Shown: positions 44,381 through 53,176 of the stretch, one piece after another
Position numbering within the stretch: the stretch's first letter is position 1
How the letters are laid out: each line of letters opens with the position of its first letter
Assembly: GCA_046294265.1 (NCBI GenBank)
Contig: JBKBKC010000011.1
Coordinates: 87,268 to 151,267 of the forward strand
DNA length: 64,000 nucleotides
From: JBKBKC01 sp046294265
Lineage (GTDB): Bacteria; Pseudomonadota; Alphaproteobacteria; Rhodobacterales; Rhodobacteraceae
Reading direction: 5' to 3'
Position numbers and translations under genes: made by a program
Notes under the pieces: generated by a model
What the model saw: only the letters and a program-made list of their open reading frames with translations
Databases searched by the model: none
What the model was told of the DNA's origin: nothing

Positions 44381-44748
44381 CAATCTGCGCGGTCTGCGCG
44401 CGTGAAGCCCGCGGCTTCGGCTACGTCCACCGGCTTCAGCACGACCGTTACCCCTATCACTGCTTCTGCTCGCTCCGCTGTCAGGACGTTGGCAGCGCAA
44501 TTGCCCAAAGGAACAATGGCATGATCGACAAGACCGCCCGCGAGGCCAAAGCGATCCGCGACGCGCGGATTTTTTTCGCCGAAGCCCTGACCGACCTCGG
44601 GCTGATGGAGCCCTTCTTCAACCGCACCGCCGCCGACATTGATCGTCTGATCGAGGCTGCGGTGACCGGCTACGTCGACAGCATGCTGGCGCAGGGGGCG
44701 ATCAATGAACGCACCGGCACCGCCCATGACGATCCGATTCCGTTCTGA
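44338..44748 (+). CDS. DUF6511-like phage protein with zinc-finger motif
   Basis: The C-terminal half is clear: MIDKTAREAKAIRDARIFFA, then LTDLGLMEPFFNRTAADIDR. Upstream in frame is a zinc-finger-like ICAVCAREARGFGYVHRLQ with YPYHCFCSLRCQ. Including it needs a TTG start at 44338 (no ATG or GTG upstream in the region), or the gene begins at ATG 44521 without the finger. The finger is family-like (DUF6511), so the TTG start is favoured. It overlaps the previous gene by 43 bp. The function is unknown. Confidence 0.6.
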   Translation: MAARGPGRDALARVAICAVCAREARGFGYVHRLQHDRYPYHCFCSLRCQDVGSAIAQRNNGMIDKTAREAKAIRDARIFFAEALTDLGLMEPFFNRTAADIDRLIEAAVTGYVDSMLAQGAINERTGTAHDDPIPF

Positions 44749-44759
44749 AGGGGTGCACC

Positions 44760-44975
44760 ATGATTGATCTGAACGACGATCCACCGACCTGCACATGGAA
44801 GGGGCTTCTGGCCGCCGCCACCGAAAATGCCGCCACCGATTTCGAGACCGAATTCTGTGACAGCTTGCGCCAGAAACTCGAACGGTTCGGCGTGCATGCC
44901 CAGCTGACGGACGCCCAGTTTCACAAGCTGAGCTGCATCGCGCAGGCCGGTGGGTTCTGGGAGCGCGACCAATGA
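44760..44975 (+). CDS. Small phage hypothetical protein
   Basis: 71 residues (MIDLNDDPPTCTWKGLLAAA), helical C-terminal half with FCDSLRQKLERFGVHAQLTD. The start of the next gene is inside its stop region by 4 bp. It begins with the same MIDLN as the next gene and as the primase gene, a minor hint of a shared translational signal or duplication. No family is recognised. Confidence 0.6.
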   Translation: MIDLNDDPPTCTWKGLLAAATENAATDFETEFCDSLRQKLERFGVHAQLTDAQFHKLSCIAQAGGFWERDQ

Positions 44976-45769
44976 TTGACCTGAACCATGGCTCGGGCTG
45001 CCTCTATGACCAAGCCACCGCGCCCACCACCATCGCATCAGCCGTTTCAGCGGCCATCGACGTGGCCCTTGTGGCCCGCAACCGCAGCGAACGGCCCCGC
45101 ACCTACGTCAGTTCCTCGGGTCTTGGCCGCGATTGTCTGCGCCAGATCCAGTTCGACTTTCTGGCCGTGCCGAAAGACGAAGGTCAGGAGTTCGCCCCGA
45201 AAACCCTCCGCATCTTCGAGGCGGGGCACCGGGGCGAGGACATCGTCGCTGGCTGGCTGCGCATTGCTGGGTTCGATCTGCGCACAGTACGCGCCGATGG
45301 GCGGCAGTTCGGGTTCGAGGCGCTTGGCGGCCGGTTCAAAGGCCACATCGATGGTTGCCTGGTCTCCGGCCCGGTCGCCATGGACTATCCCGCCCTCTGG
45401 GAAAACAAGGCGCTCGGGGCGTCAAGCTGGAAGGATGTGGTCAAGCGCGGTGTCAGCATCGCCCGCCCGGTCTACGCCGCCCAATTGGCGCTCTATCAGG
45501 CCTATCTCGATCTGCCGAAACCCGCGCTGTTCACAGCGCTGAACCGCGACACGATGGAACTTCACGCCGAACTGGTGCCGTTCGATGCGCGGCTTGCGCA
45601 GGACATGTCGGACCGCGCCGTGGCGGTGGTGCGGGCATCCGAGGTGGGCGAGTGGCTGCCGCGCATGGCAGCCGACCCCACAGCAGTTATGTGCCGGGGT
45701 GGCATGTCGGCGGGCAAATGGCATGCGCCCTGCGCGTGGGCGGTCAAGTGCTGGGGGGTCCGCGCATGA
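44972..45769 (+). CDS. Cas4-like PD-(D/E)XK nuclease
   Basis: 265 residues. A RecB-family nuclease core: GHIDGCLVSG with Asp127, then PALWENKALG with Glu144 and Lys146 (E-x-K). Cys55 (RDCLRQIQ) pairs in position with a C-terminal cysteine set, Cys241, Cys254 and Cys260, an arrangement that fits the iron-sulfur cluster of Cas4/AddB-type nucleases. A role in end processing within the phage recombination module is inferred from its place between the SSB/ATPase genes and the RecD-like helicase. It overlaps its neighbours by 4 bp. Confidence 0.75.
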   Translation: MIDLNHGSGCLYDQATAPTTIASAVSAAIDVALVARNRSERPRTYVSSSGLGRDCLRQIQFDFLAVPKDEGQEFAPKTLRIFEAGHRGEDIVAGWLRIAGFDLRTVRADGRQFGFEALGGRFKGHIDGCLVSGPVAMDYPALWENKALGASSWKDVVKRGVSIARPVYAAQLALYQAYLDLPKPALFTALNRDTMELHAELVPFDARLAQDMSDRAVAVVRASEVGEWLPRMAADPTAVMCRGGMSAGKWHAPCAWAVKCWGVRA

Positions 45770-46515
45770 TCCCCGACGCATACGCCCTCAAACGCATCAT
45801 CCGCAGCCACCGTGCCCGGTTCTGGGCTTCAGACCTGCTGGAAGGTTTCGAGTTCGCACCGGTGTGGCGGTTTGAGGACCAGGTTCTGTTCGACAGTGAC
45901 GATGTCGATGCCCTCGCACGCCGCCTCGCGGCTGGTCCGCAGCGTCTGCCCCACCCGGAGACAATTTTTGAATTGCGTGATCGCGGCCCCGATATCCGCT
46001 GCCAGATCGTTTACGCGCGTCAGCAGCCCGATGGCATCGATGCGGTCTGGTTGGCGCTCTGGCGCAATCCGCGGCGCTGGACCGACGTGCATGTCCGCCT
46101 GCGCATCGCGGACGGGGGTGTTGCCGAATTCGAACCCAATCCGGCCCTCGCTGACACGGCACTGGCCGAGCAGTGCGGCAAGGCCGCGGCGGCCATCGTC
46201 TGGCGCGCGCTGGCCATTCTCGGGACCTCTGCGGAAGTGAGTGAACGCCAGGTCGCCCCGTCCCAGCGAAAGCCCTTTGCCCGTGACGGTGTGCGGGGCT
46301 GGGTCTGGCGGCAGGTTGCCATCAACCCCGAACAGCTCCGCATGACGTCCGCGGATCTGGGAGGAAGCCACGCCAGCCCGCGCTGGCACCTTCGCCGTGG
46401 GCATTGGCGTCAGTTGGCGAACGGGGGCCGCGTGTTCGTGCGGCAATGCGAAGTGGGCAGCCCCGAACGTGGCGGGGTGGTGAAGGATTATTCTGTCGGA
46501 GGCTACACCGCATGA
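45766..46515 (+). CDS. Phage hypothetical protein
   Basis: 249 residues from the ATG at 45766 (MIPDAYALKRIIRSHRARFW). A beta-rich centre (CQIVYARQQPDGIDAVWLAL) and a basic C-terminus with RDGVRGWVWRQVAI and RQLANGGRVFVRQCEVG are visible. A possible catalytic pattern is not evident. Overlaps with the nuclease upstream (ATGA) and the helicase downstream (ATGA) make cotranslation likely. Confidence 0.7.
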   Translation: MIPDAYALKRIIRSHRARFWASDLLEGFEFAPVWRFEDQVLFDSDDVDALARRLAAGPQRLPHPETIFELRDRGPDIRCQIVYARQQPDGIDAVWLALWRNPRRWTDVHVRLRIADGGVAEFEPNPALADTALAEQCGKAAAAIVWRALAILGTSAEVSERQVAPSQRKPFARDGVRGWVWRQVAINPEQLRMTSADLGGSHASPRWHLRRGHWRQLANGGRVFVRQCEVGSPERGGVVKDYSVGGYTA

Positions 46516-47831
46516 CCACCTTCATCCCGTCTGCCGCACAGGCCGCCGCCATCGCCGAAGTTCGCGACTGGTTCGAAACCCGCACTGATCACCAGCAGGT
46601 GTTCCGTCTTTTCGGCTATGCCGGATCGGGCAAGAGCACGGTGCTTAAGTTCGCCCTCGACGAGCTCGGCCTTTCCCCACATCGCAGTGCCAGGGATGGC
46701 ACCTGCGTGCCCGGCGTCGTCACCGCCACTTTCACCGGCAAGGCTGCACTGGTGCTGAACCGCAAGGGCACGCCCGCGCGCACCATTCACAGCCTGATCT
46801 ACTCGGTGATCGAGTCGACCGAAGAGGAAGTCGCGGCCGCCGCCGTGAAGGTGCAGGAGGCCGAAACGGCCGCCCGCAGGCTGACGGGTTTCGACAGGAC
46901 TGCGGCCGAAGCGGGGATCGAGGCTATGCGCCAAGCGCTTTCGGCCATGAAACATCCGCGCTTTGCCCTGAACCCGCAGAGCGATGCCGCCGATGCCAAA
47001 CTGATCGTGCTGGATGAGGTATCGATGGTGGGCGAGGAGATGGCGCGCGACCTGATGAGTTTCGGCAAGCCGATCCTGGTGCTGGGCGATCCCGGCCAGT
47101 TGCCCCCGATCAAGGGCGAAGGTGCCTTCACTCGCGACGCGCCCGACGTGATGCTGACGGAAATCCACCGCCAGGCGGCCGAAAGCGCCATCATCCGGCT
47201 GGCCACCATGGCGCGGATGGGCGAACCCATCGGCTTCGGCACCTACGACTCTTTCGTGGCCAAGCTGCGCAAGGGCGACATCACCCCGGATCAGGCACTG
47301 CGGGGCGGACAGTTGATCTGCGGTCTGAACGCGACGCGGCTGCAGTTGAACAATGCCATGCGCGCGGCAGCGGGGTTTGGCGGGACATACCTGCCCACCG
47401 GCGCGACCGAGAAGATCATTTGCCTGAAGAACCAGAACGACCTCGGGCTGATCAACGGAATGTTCCTGACGCTGGAAGGCATCGTTGACGAGGGCAGCCT
47501 CTATTTCTCGGCAATCGTCCATGACGAGGATGGTCGCCGGGTCGGGCCCCTTGATCGCGATGGCCGACCGGGCCGTTTGCGCGTCTATAAGGGGCATTTC
47601 GAGGATCATGTCGCCAATGACCCCAAACGTCACGACCGGGACTGGAAGGACAAGCGCCTTCTGACCGAAGCCACCTTCGGCTGGGCGATCACCGCCCACA
47701 AGGCGCAGGGCTCGCAATGGGAGAATGTGATCGTCTGGGACGACGGGATGGGCCGCACCGATCTCGACCGACGCCGCTGGCTCTATACCGCGATCACCCG
47801 GGCCGAGCGTGGCCTTGTGTTGCTGGCCTGA
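46512..47831 (+). CDS. RecD-like phage helicase
   Basis: 439 residues. A Walker A FGYAGSGKSTVLKFAL near residue 36, Walker B LIVLDEVSMVG near 160, GDPGQLPPIKGEGAF near 198 and C-terminal GWAITAHKAQGSQWENVIV and LYTAITRAERGLVLL mark a superfamily 1B (RecD/TraA-like) helicase that moves 5' to 3'. It lies between a Cas4-like nuclease and the primase-helicase. The start at 46512 overlaps the preceding stop by 4 bp. Length is small for RecD, as usual in phages. Confidence 0.85.
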   Translation: MTTFIPSAAQAAAIAEVRDWFETRTDHQQVFRLFGYAGSGKSTVLKFALDELGLSPHRSARDGTCVPGVVTATFTGKAALVLNRKGTPARTIHSLIYSVIESTEEEVAAAAVKVQEAETAARRLTGFDRTAAEAGIEAMRQALSAMKHPRFALNPQSDAADAKLIVLDEVSMVGEEMARDLMSFGKPILVLGDPGQLPPIKGEGAFTRDAPDVMLTEIHRQAAESAIIRLATMARMGEPIGFGTYDSFVAKLRKGDITPDQALRGGQLICGLNATRLQLNNAMRAAAGFGGTYLPTGATEKIICLKNQNDLGLINGMFLTLEGIVDEGSLYFSAIVHDEDGRRVGPLDRDGRPGRLRVYKGHFEDHVANDPKRHDRDWKDKRLLTEATFGWAITAHKAQGSQWENVIVWDDGMGRTDLDRRRWLYTAITRAERGLVLLA

Positions 47832-47841
47832 AGGGGACGCG

Positions 47842-50409
47842 ATGATCGACCTGAACGATGTCGCGACCTCCACCCCCCGCCATGATCTGGCGGCGGTGCG
47901 GGATCGGCTTGCCATCACAGCCAACGACTGGCTGCCGCGGCTGTTCCCGGAGGCGCAGCTTGCCCGTGACCGGCGCGCGTTGCGTTGCGCCGATCTTTCG
48001 GGCCGGGCCCCGCGCAAGGACGGATCCTGCACCATCCATCTCGATGGGCCCTATGCCGGCTGGGGTTTCGATTATGCCACTGGCGAGCGCGCTGGCCCGA
48101 TCGACCTGATCGCACAGGCAACTGGTCTCTCAGACGCCGCACTTTTCGACGAGGCGGCGCGCATCGCGGGCATGGACCACCCGGCACCTAGGTCCGCACC
48201 GCGCCCAAAACCCGATCATTCCGCCGAGATCGCCAGGCTTGTCGCGGGTGCTATCCCGTTGGCAGGCACCTTAGGTGAAGACTACCTCCGCGCGCGCGGG
48301 CTATCGGACCCTGCCTCGCCGGATCTGATGTTCTATCCCGACCTTGCGGATTTCGAGACCAAACGCGGCTGGCCAGGACTTATCGCGCTGGCGCGGTTCG
48401 TGAATGGTGATCGTGCGCCCGGCATCCACCGCACCTTTCTGCTGGATGACGGCAGCGCCAAAGCCCCTGCGGGCAAGAAGATGCTGGGCTCGGTCGCAGA
48501 CGCCGCAGTGCGTCTGTTCGCTCTTCCAGACGACGGCCATCTTGGCGTTGCTGAAGGCATCGAGACGGCCCTTTCGGCGCACGATCTGTTCGGCACGCCG
48601 GTCTGGGCGGCCCTTTCGGCTGATGGGCTGGCGCGTTTTCGCTGGCCCGACGGCACGACGCGCATCACGATCTACGCTGATGCGGGCGATGCCGGGCGTC
48701 AGGCCGCCGCGACCCTGTCCGACCGGCTGAACCGGGCCGACATTCCGAACGAAATCGTCCTGCCCCTTAATGGCGATGATTTCAACGACGACCTGATGCG
48801 CGGGGCCTGTGCCGCAGATTATCGCTCTGGCGAGGGCGCTGCTGCGGCCAGTCCGGCGGCGGGGCTGGAAACACGCCCTGTCGCCGACAACGACGTTACG
48901 GCTCTCGTCACCGCTGCCGAGGCACTGACCAACCCACCCGACATCACGGCCCTTGGCCAGCTTCTCGGCCGCATCGCACTTGCCCGGCTGGACCCGCTGC
49001 CAGCGCGCCAGATCCTCGCGCACATCAAGGTTGCGACCGGCATTCCCATGGCGATCCTGGAAAAGCAGCTTCTTGAACTCGGTCGCCGCGTGAACGCCAG
49101 TGGCGATCCGAACGCACGCATTTCCAAACCAGCCTGGTACAACCGCCTCCGTCAGGACATGGCGGGAACCCCCGAACGGAACGAGGCCAATGTCATCATT
49201 GCCCTGACCTCCGATATCGCCTTCGCGGGTGTTCTGGCCTTCGACGACTTCGCGCAGGCAATTGTCGTACGGCAACCGCTGCCATGGGACGGTGCGACCG
49301 GCCCATTTCCCCGCCCGTGGGAGGATGCGGACGAGGTTCGCACCGCCGAATGGCTGCAACTCCGCGGCGTCAACGTCGCCCCCATGGTGGTCGGACGCGC
49401 CGTTGGAGCGGTGGCACGCGATCATCGCATCCACCCTGTCCGGGACTGGCTGGATCAATTGCGCTGGGATGGCACGCCCCGGATCGAGACGTGGACCAGC
49501 ACCTATCTCGGGGCCGAACCCACTGCCTTCCATCACAATGTTGGCGCGCTGTGGCTGATTTCGGCCGTCGCCCGCATCTTCCGGCCGGGGGTCAAGGCCG
49601 ACCACATGCTGATCCTCGAAGGCCCGCAAGGCGCGCGCAAATCCACCGCACTCAAGGTGCTGGCGGGCGAGGAATGGTTCACCGACGAACTGCCCGAGCT
49701 GGGGTCCAAGGACGCGGCGATCCACATGCAGGGCATCTGGATCGTGGAAATCGCAGAACTCGACGCCATAGGCCGCGCAGAAGTGTCGCGCATCAAGGCG
49801 TTTCTGACCCGCACCACCGACCGTTTCCGCCCGCCCTATGGCCGCTATACCGTCGAGGTTCCCCGTCAATGCGTCTTCGCGGGCACGGTCAACCCCGACA
49901 CCTATCTGCGCGACGAAACCGGGAACCGCCGCTTCTGGCCGCTCCGCTGTGGCACCATCGACATTGCGGCTCTCGCCCGCGACCGTGACCAGCTCTGGGC
50001 CGAAGCCGTCCACCGCTTCCGCGAAGGCGCGATCTGGTGGATCGACGATGCGGCGCTGCTGGTAGAAGCCCGCGAGGAACAGGATCGCCGCTACCAGTCC
50101 GACGCTTGGGACGATTTGATCGAACATTGGCTCACACACGAGATCCGGACCGTTTCGGACGGTTTCCCTGACTACGGCAACTCCCGCACGGAGAGCGTGC
50201 CGCGCCCGAAGCCGTTGGCCGACTTGTCGGTGGGCGAGATCCTCGAGGAGGCCATCGGGCTCGAACCCGGCCGCTGGACACGCGGCGATCAGATGCGCGT
50301 CTCGGCCTACCTCAAGGCGAACGGCTGGGAGCGATACAGGCGGCGCGACGAGGGAGGGCGCGAAGCCGCCCGGGAGTGGCGTTATCGAAGAAGCACCAAG
50401 GTTTCATGA
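47842..50409 (+). CDS. Toprim primase fused to VapE-like helicase
   Basis: 855 residues from the ATG at 47842 (MIDLNDVATSTPRHDLAAVR), 9 bases after a GAAGGGGA purine run. The N-terminal 130 residues include CTIHLDGPYAGWGFDYATGE. A Toprim-like domain follows (GHLGVAEGIETALSAHDLFG near residue 240, RITIYADAGDAGRQAAA). The C-terminal VapE/DUF5906 helicase has P-loop LEGPQGARKSTALKVL near residue 594, WIVEIAELDAIGRAEVSRIK, and GTVNPDTYLRDETGNRRFWP. This is the replication protein of many temperate phages. It is followed by the accessory cluster. Confidence 0.88.
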   Translation: MIDLNDVATSTPRHDLAAVRDRLAITANDWLPRLFPEAQLARDRRALRCADLSGRAPRKDGSCTIHLDGPYAGWGFDYATGERAGPIDLIAQATGLSDAALFDEAARIAGMDHPAPRSAPRPKPDHSAEIARLVAGAIPLAGTLGEDYLRARGLSDPASPDLMFYPDLADFETKRGWPGLIALARFVNGDRAPGIHRTFLLDDGSAKAPAGKKMLGSVADAAVRLFALPDDGHLGVAEGIETALSAHDLFGTPVWAALSADGLARFRWPDGTTRITIYADAGDAGRQAAATLSDRLNRADIPNEIVLPLNGDDFNDDLMRGACAADYRSGEGAAAASPAAGLETRPVADNDVTALVTAAEALTNPPDITALGQLLGRIALARLDPLPARQILAHIKVATGIPMAILEKQLLELGRRVNASGDPNARISKPAWYNRLRQDMAGTPERNEANVIIALTSDIAFAGVLAFDDFAQAIVVRQPLPWDGATGPFPRPWEDADEVRTAEWLQLRGVNVAPMVVGRAVGAVARDHRIHPVRDWLDQLRWDGTPRIETWTSTYLGAEPTAFHHNVGALWLISAVARIFRPGVKADHMLILEGPQGARKSTALKVLAGEEWFTDELPELGSKDAAIHMQGIWIVEIAELDAIGRAEVSRIKAFLTRTTDRFRPPYGRYTVEVPRQCVFAGTVNPDTYLRDETGNRRFWPLRCGTIDIAALARDRDQLWAEAVHRFREGAIWWIDDAALLVEAREEQDRRYQSDAWDDLIEHWLTHEIRTVSDGFPDYGNSRTESVPRPKPLADLSVGEILEEAIGLEPGRWTRGDQMRVSAYLKANGWERYRRRDEGGREAAREWRYRRSTKVS

Positions 50410-50461
50410 CCGGATCGAAGTCGCCGCAATTCTCGGTTCTCCTGTTCGTGAATGGCCCCTT

Positions 50462-51127
50462 TCAGACGGCGAGCCGCAGTTGATGCGGGGCCTCCGTGCC
50501 CTTCGAAGCCCGCCACCTTGACCACGCCCGCTCAGCAATTTCGATATCCGAAATGATTAGCGGAGCCTCGAGCTTGAGGACGTACGGTTCTGCCAATTCG
50601 CAACAGAACGCTATCGGATAGGCTGCGCCAGATGCCTTCCGCGCTGGATCTATGCTCACCATCGCCGTCACCTGCGATGCTCCTACAGGGCTTCCGCTCT
50701 TCACGTTACTCAGCGCACTGATGGATATCCATTCGGGCAACGTTGAAGACCGAAGCGGCTCCTGCGACTTGCAGACGAGCGCGTAGTGCCGGGTCTTGCC
50801 GGGAGCATAGCGGCTCGTGACCATGGAGCCCCAAGGAATGTGGAAGGGCGCACCATCTGGGCCGGTGGCCTGGGTCCATACAGCGATCTGATCAGGGCTC
50901 TCATCATGCGCTTGAGCGCGCGACTTGATGGGGCTGAACGCGATTATCGGACGTTGTACGCGCTGAAGCAGCGACGACAACGAAGGTGCAACGTTATTGC
51001 CGATGCCCCAGAGGAAAACTCCACCGTTTTTTCGGCGCTCTTGCTCCTTCCGCGCGAAGATGGCTTCGAACTGCTGTCCGGCTTCTGCGCCGAACCTCGT
51101 CCAACAAAACGCTCGAGGCAAAGGCAT
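50462..51127 (-). CDS. Unrecognised protein, paralogue of 53173-53748
   Basis: 221 residues starting MPLPRAFCWTRFGAEAGQQF. A central motif FLWGIGNNVAP and the C-terminal CELAEPYVLKL align with ALWGYGGNTCHP and ADLCEPYAVFL of the protein encoded at 53173-53748, with the same spacing order (K..E then LWGxGxN, then YAL..K, then LxEPY). It is transcribed away from the HTH operon, with 48 bp shared promoter space. No known family is recognised. Its function may be tied to the small-molecule or DNA-modification cassette around it. Confidence 0.65.
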   Translation of the reverse strand: MPLPRAFCWTRFGAEAGQQFEAIFARKEQERRKNGGVFLWGIGNNVAPSLSSLLQRVQRPIIAFSPIKSRAQAHDESPDQIAVWTQATGPDGAPFHIPWGSMVTSRYAPGKTRHYALVCKSQEPLRSSTLPEWISISALSNVKSGSPVGASQVTAMVSIDPARKASGAAYPIAFCCELAEPYVLKLEAPLIISDIEIAERAWSRWRASKGTEAPHQLRLAV

Positions 51128-51175
51128 GACAATCTCCCTCTTGGTTTTGCTGATTATTCATGTATATTCAACTTT
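51128..51175. promoter_or_regulatory. Divergent promoter/operator candidate
   Basis: The 48-bp gap between divergent starts contains TGATTATTCATGTATATTCA (51151-51170), AT-rich against the background. A similar site, TGAATATTCATGCATTCA, lies in the HTH gene at 51382-51399. The shared TATTCATG core and flanking TGA/TTCA ends suggest an operator for the HTH protein. Confidence 0.45.
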
Positions 51176-51532
51176 ATGCAAGACCTAAGGGAAGCACTTC
51201 AAGAGTTTATCCGGCAGCGTGTCTGCACGCAGTCGGACGTCGCTCGTGAGTTCGGAGTGAGTCAGCCAAGTATTTCAAGGGTTTTACAGAGGGGATCGGT
51301 CAAGCCAGGCCCGGCTATCAGGAAAATTCGCGAAGGTCTGTCAAGGACGACTTCGGGTCCAGAGGCCATCAGGCATAAACCTGAATATTCATGCATTCAG
51401 GATGGCGGCGAGGGGCTGAAGCGCATCACCGAGCGGCTTCGGTCGCTTCCCGACATGGAAGCCGTCGCGCTGGACAAGATGCTGGCGGCACTCAATGATT
51501 TTCTCGATGAATGGACTGGGGGTGACGCTTGA
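51176..51532 (+). CDS. HTH transcriptional regulator (accessory cassette)
   Basis: 118 residues from the ATG at 51176. The N-terminal HTH reads QRVCTQSDVAREFGVSQPSI, followed by SRVLQRGSVKPGPAIRKI, XRE-like with a short recognition helix. The C-terminal 55 residues are helical. The stop overlaps the protease gene start (TTGA), so the two are cotranslated. Such HTH plus ImmA/IrrE pairs typically form a repressor and its protease. The operator candidate upstream supports self-regulation. Confidence 0.75.
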   Translation: MQDLREALQEFIRQRVCTQSDVAREFGVSQPSISRVLQRGSVKPGPAIRKIREGLSRTTSGPEAIRHKPEYSCIQDGGEGLKRITERLRSLPDMEAVALDKMLAALNDFLDEWTGGDA

Positions 51533-52536
51533 AGAGGACAGCAGAAAGGTTCAGGCGCGACCTCCGGACACTTGGCATATCCGGACAGGCGATCGATGCT
51601 GTTTGGCCAAGCTGGTGGAGCGAGGAGGCGGAGCACTCGAATTCGGCTCAGGTCGAACTGCGCTTTACCGTTGCGCGTCGGCTGGGGCTTTCACCTAAGT
51701 CGCTCCTCGGGGATGAAGAGCCGACTTTCGTCTGGAAGCACGAAGCAAAGTTCAAGGGCCTCTCGACCTATGGAAGCAAGGAGCAGGCGGCCCTTTCGTC
51801 TTTCGGAATCTCCCTCGCGCGGATCTTGTCCAAGGGCGTCCGAGCGACTTTCGACGGGAGAGTGATTGGTCTCGATCCACTTCGCCTTCGGGGAACCTTG
51901 CTCAAAACATCACCGTTTGTGCGACTGCAGGATATCTGTGCGGCCTCGTGGGGGCTCGGCATACCAGTAATCCATCTCAGGGTTTTTCCCCTTTCTGCGA
52001 AGCACATGGTGGCGATGGCAGTCCGGCATGGAGATCATTTCGCAATACTTGTAGGCAAGGACGCGAAATACCCAGCACCGACCGCCTACCATGTCGCGCA
52101 CGAACTGGGCCATATCGTCAACGGTCATCTCCCGCCGAACGCTGCTCTGGTCGACCTGTCTGAGCCACTTGAAGAGAAGAGCCTGGACTCTGAAGAGGTC
52201 GAGGCGGACAGCTTTGCGCTACGCTTGCTTACCGGCCAAGCCTCACCGCAGATCGAATTTAACCAGGCGCCGGCCAACGGCGCAGTCTTGGCGGCAGCCG
52301 TCATGCGCGCGTCTGCGCCCTCAAGGATCGAGCCCGGTACGCTCGCGATGTGCTACGGATACCAAGCGTCGGACTGGGCAACGACGCACGCAGCCCTCGC
52401 CCGGATCTATGAGCGACCGGACGATGTCTGGAGATTTCTCAACAGAATCGCGACGCGCGAATTGGACTGGGAGGCGTATTCGGACGACGAGGCAGACTAC
52501 TTGCGAGCGGTGATGGGGGGCGTCGAGCTTGCCTAA
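51529..52536 (+). CDS. ImmA/IrrE-family metalloprotease
   Basis: 335 residues with a TTG start overlapping the HTH stop. The zinc motif is AYHVAHELGHIVNGH (His191, Glu192, His195) followed by a candidate third ligand in EEVEADSFALRLLTG (Glu223-Glu225). An N-terminal region of about 100 residues (VELRFTVARRLGLSPKSLLG) precedes the metalloprotease. Family members cleave the partner HTH repressor when activated, which would release the cassette. The stop overlaps the next gene by 8 bp. Confidence 0.85.
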   Translation: MKRTAERFRRDLRTLGISGQAIDAVWPSWWSEEAEHSNSAQVELRFTVARRLGLSPKSLLGDEEPTFVWKHEAKFKGLSTYGSKEQAALSSFGISLARILSKGVRATFDGRVIGLDPLRLRGTLLKTSPFVRLQDICAASWGLGIPVIHLRVFPLSAKHMVAMAVRHGDHFAILVGKDAKYPAPTAYHVAHELGHIVNGHLPPNAALVDLSEPLEEKSLDSEEVEADSFALRLLTGQASPQIEFNQAPANGAVLAAAVMRASAPSRIEPGTLAMCYGYQASDWATTHAALARIYERPDDVWRFLNRIATRELDWEAYSDDEADYLRAVMGGVELA

Positions 52537-53176
52537 CGCCCTTGTGGACAATGACCTCATTGAGAAGATGGCCCGGTGGCGGTGTCTTGATCACCTTCCG
52601 CCATCCCTTTCCGTGGAGCACGAGTCCCTCCTTGTGCTGGGCGCTCTGCGTTATGTGGTGGGCACGAGGCTGAGTAGGTCCCATGGCGACGCTGTCAGCA
52701 GACCGCTCATGGACTTCCTCGACGCGGTGTCCGTTCTGGAACCCACGGAAGACGAAGTATCGCTGGCGGCCTCGATCGAGGAGATTTCGCTGGCGGAAGG
52801 CTTGGACATCGACGTCGGGGAGAGTCAGCTTTTCGCAGTCGCGCTGATGCGCTCGGACACGTTGGTCGCGACGGGAGATAAGCGCGCAGTGTGTAGCTGC
52901 TCCGGGATCGAGCCTGGTTTCCCCGAGATTGCAGGGCTGCGAGGCCGGATCATAAGCACCGAGCAAGTGCTCGCGCGACTTCTGGATCTCATTGACCATG
53001 AGGCACTTCGTGCTCGCGTTTGCGCCGACAGGGAAGCCGACAAGACCGCCGAAATCTGTTTCTCATGCTCGAAGGAAGCGGTGCCGGTCGCGGAAGTGCT
53101 TTCGGCGCTCGAGAGCTATCAGAAAGATCTCGCAACGAGGTCGATGTACTACACCTCGGACAGCCTAGCGATCTAA
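52529..53176 (+). CDS. PIN-like protein (candidate RNase) of the cassette
   Basis: 215 residues with a TTG start overlapping the protease stop. Acidic residues fit a PIN fold: Asp7 and Asp9 in ALVDNDLIEKMARW, Glu98 in DIDVGESQLFAVALM and Asp117 in TLVATGDKRAV. A cysteine-rich C-terminal segment CFSCSKEAVP follows. A toxic or RNA-cleaving role is inferred; the catalytic set was read by eye. It is the last gene of HTH-protease-PIN and converges with the next gene with a 4-bp stop overlap. Confidence 0.65.
   Translation: MPNALVDNDLIEKMARWRCLDHLPPSLSVEHESLLVLGALRYVVGTRLSRSHGDAVSRPLMDFLDAVSVLEPTEDEVSLAASIEEISLAEGLDIDVGESQLFAVALMRSDTLVATGDKRAVCSCSGIEPGFPEIAGLRGRIISTEQVLARLLDLIDHEALRARVCADREADKTAEICFSCSKEAVPVAEVLSALESYQKDLATRSMYYTSDSLAI

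Noticed and set aside
48301..50139. 612-codon minus-strand frame opposite the primase-helicase
   Set aside because: Shadow; the plus strand has Toprim and P-loop motifs throughout.
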